64,000 nt of DNA from Georgenia daeguensis (lineage in GTDB: Bacteria > Actinomycetota > Actinomycetes > Actinomycetales > Actinomycetaceae), in the NCBI RefSeq assembly GCF_039537705.1, contig NZ_BAABBA010000009.1, forward strand, positions 1-64,000, read 5' to 3'. A program made the position numbers and the translations under genes. Of the stretch, positions 63,070 to 64,000 are shown in pieces (within the stretch, counting starts at the first letter, position 1; each line of letters begins with the position of its first letter). The notes below the pieces were generated by a model. That model did not search any database. It worked only from the letters and a program-made list of their open reading frames with translations, and was not told the origin of the DNA.

Positions 63070-64000
63070 TGTTGCTCCTCGATGTGGATGTTGCCGGCAC
63101 CCGCACGGATCTGGACGACCAGCTCGGCGTCGTCCTCCTGGGCGGCGGGCGAGAGGAAGGTGGCGTCGATCGCGTTCCCGTCGGCCCAGACGACCGGGCC
63201 GGACGAGTCGGACGGGCTGGAGGACATCGGCCCGGACCACCCGGCCTGGGTTCTGCCCTCGATCCGGCCGGCCCCGAGCTCGGCCTCGATCCGGACCGCG
63301 GCGTCCGCGGGGACGACGAGGCTGAGATCGCCGGCACCGAGCTCCAGCGGGACGGTCACCGGCCCACCGGAGAGGTCCACCTCGCTGAGGTCGACGTCGA
63401 GGTCGCCCGCCACCAGCTGGTAGCCGGCCGCCGCCGACCCCGCCGTGGCGGGGGTGAAGCTGCGGTCGCCGAACCCGGCGCCGGTGCTCAGACCCTCGTG
63501 GAACGGCGCGACCGTGGACGCGAGCGTCGCCGGCACCACGACCAGCGCGAGCAGCACGCCGAGGATCGCCAGGGCGCCGCCGCGACGGCCGCGCAGGGCG
63601 GAGACCATCACGCCGAGCCCGAGCAGGAGCAGGATCGAGCCGCCGATGGTGACTGGGAGGAGCCAGCCCTGCGGGTCCGTCAGGTCCCACATCAGCAGTG
63701 CCGCCGTGGTGAGGAGGCACAGCGCCAGCACCACCGCGACGACGGCGGAGCCGGGCCCGGGCGTCCGCGGTCGCGGCGGAACCGGGGGCAGGGGCTGGGT
63801 CGGGTACGGCGCGGGTGCCGGTGCACCCTGGTACGCCGCCGTGGCCGGGTACGCCGTGGGGTCGTAACCCGACGGTGCCTGGTACGCCGGTGCCTGGTAC
63901 GCCGGTGCCTGGTGGGCCGTCGCCTGATAGGCCGGGGCGTACCCCGTGGCGGGTGCGGCGCCGGGGCGCTGCGGCGCCGGGGCCGGGTCGCCGTAGGCCG
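63066..64000 (-). CDS. Membrane protein with C-terminal toastrack-like domain (partial, runs off the right edge)
   Basis: The reading frame is open from its stop at 63066 to the end of the window, so the true start lies beyond 64000. The visible part has a Tyr/Gln/Ala/Pro-rich region with repeated 'YQAPA', three hydrophobic segments ('AVVAVVLALCLLTTAALL', 'TIGGSILLLLGLGVMVSAL', 'ALAILGVLLALVVVPATLA') and an outside domain ending in the beta-rich 'LELGAGDLSLVVPADAAV' pattern typical of LiaF/PspC-associated toastrack domains. In Micrococcales, PspC-type envelope-stress genes often follow guaA, so a PspC domain may precede it outside the window. That is inference. Confidence 0.7.
   Translation of the reverse strand, partial: AYGDPAPAPQRPGAAPATGYAPAYQATAHQAPAYQAPAYQAPSGYDPTAYPATAAYQGAPAPAPYPTQPLPPVPPRPRTPGPGSAVVAVVLALCLLTTAALLMWDLTDPQGWLLPVTIGGSILLLLGLGVMVSALRGRRGGALAILGVLLALVVVPATLASTVAPFHEGLSTGAGFGDRSFTPATAGSAAAGYQLVAGDLDVDLSEVDLSGGPVTVPLELGAGDLSLVVPADAAVRIEAELGAGRIEGRTQAGWSGPMSSSPSDSSGPVVWADGNAIDATFLSPAAQEDDAELVVQIRAGAGNIHIEEQQ

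Overview
This window is a very GC-rich stretch of chromosome from an actinobacterium. Supporting signs are GTG/TTG starts, a WhiB regulator, GuaB3, DUF5709 and DUF3817 proteins, a B-type (menaquinone-type) succinate dehydrogenase, a CIRCE operator before groES, and many start codons lying 6-7 nt after a TANNNT box (leaderless transcripts). The gene set best suits a member of the Micrococcales such as Georgenia or a relative; that placement is an inference from gene content. No rRNA, tRNA, CRISPR array or insertion sequence was seen.

The backbone is the conserved actinobacterial housekeeping order truA ... rplM-rpsI-glmM ... glmS-acpS-nnrD-alr-tsaE-tsaB-rimI ... tsaD ... groES ... whiB ... guaB ... 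guaB3 ... guaA, as in Mycobacterium. Accessory blocks are set into it. Left edge (1-4.5 kb): an NrfD membrane subunit, formaldehyde dehydrogenase FdhA and FdhD, a formaldehyde-to-CO2 module that brackets truA. 4.5-14 kb: two DUF5709 proteins, ribosomal genes, glmM, a DedA protein, an orphan AbiEi-like gene between two copies of a 68-bp palindromic repeat, coaA, glmS and acpS. 14-21 kb: nnrD-alr-tsaE, a membrane-anchored secreted protein, then tsaB-rimI-sseA. 21-30 kb: sdhCAB behind a CRP/GlxR-like site, a five-gene peptide/metal-type ABC importer, and tsaD.

30-38 kb: a PadR/HAAS pair, a metallo-beta-lactamase/rhodanese protein, a YbdK-type ligase, a zinc alcohol dehydrogenase, a methyltransferase, and groES without an adjacent groEL. 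38-46.5 kb: whiB3/whiD-like, a MerR-like regulator, guaB, a DnaQ-like exonuclease, a CoA-pyrophosphatase-type Nudix protein, guaB3, a YpeA-like acetyltransferase, HPr and fumarase. 46.5-52.6 kb: ackA, pta and phosphoketolase, a complete acetyl-phosphate node. 52.8-64 kb: SURF1, a repeat-filled intergene, a heterodimeric ABC exporter with complementary degenerate ATP sites, DUF3817, guaA, a glycosyltransferase, and the start of an envelope-stress-like membrane gene cluster that runs off the right edge.

Functionally the window joins translation and t6A tRNA modification, amino-sugar/cell-wall precursor synthesis, purine synthesis, and central carbon and energy metabolism. Intergenic spaces are unusually rich in perfect hairpin terminators and short tandem repeats of 9, 17, 18, 24, 26 and 30 bp.
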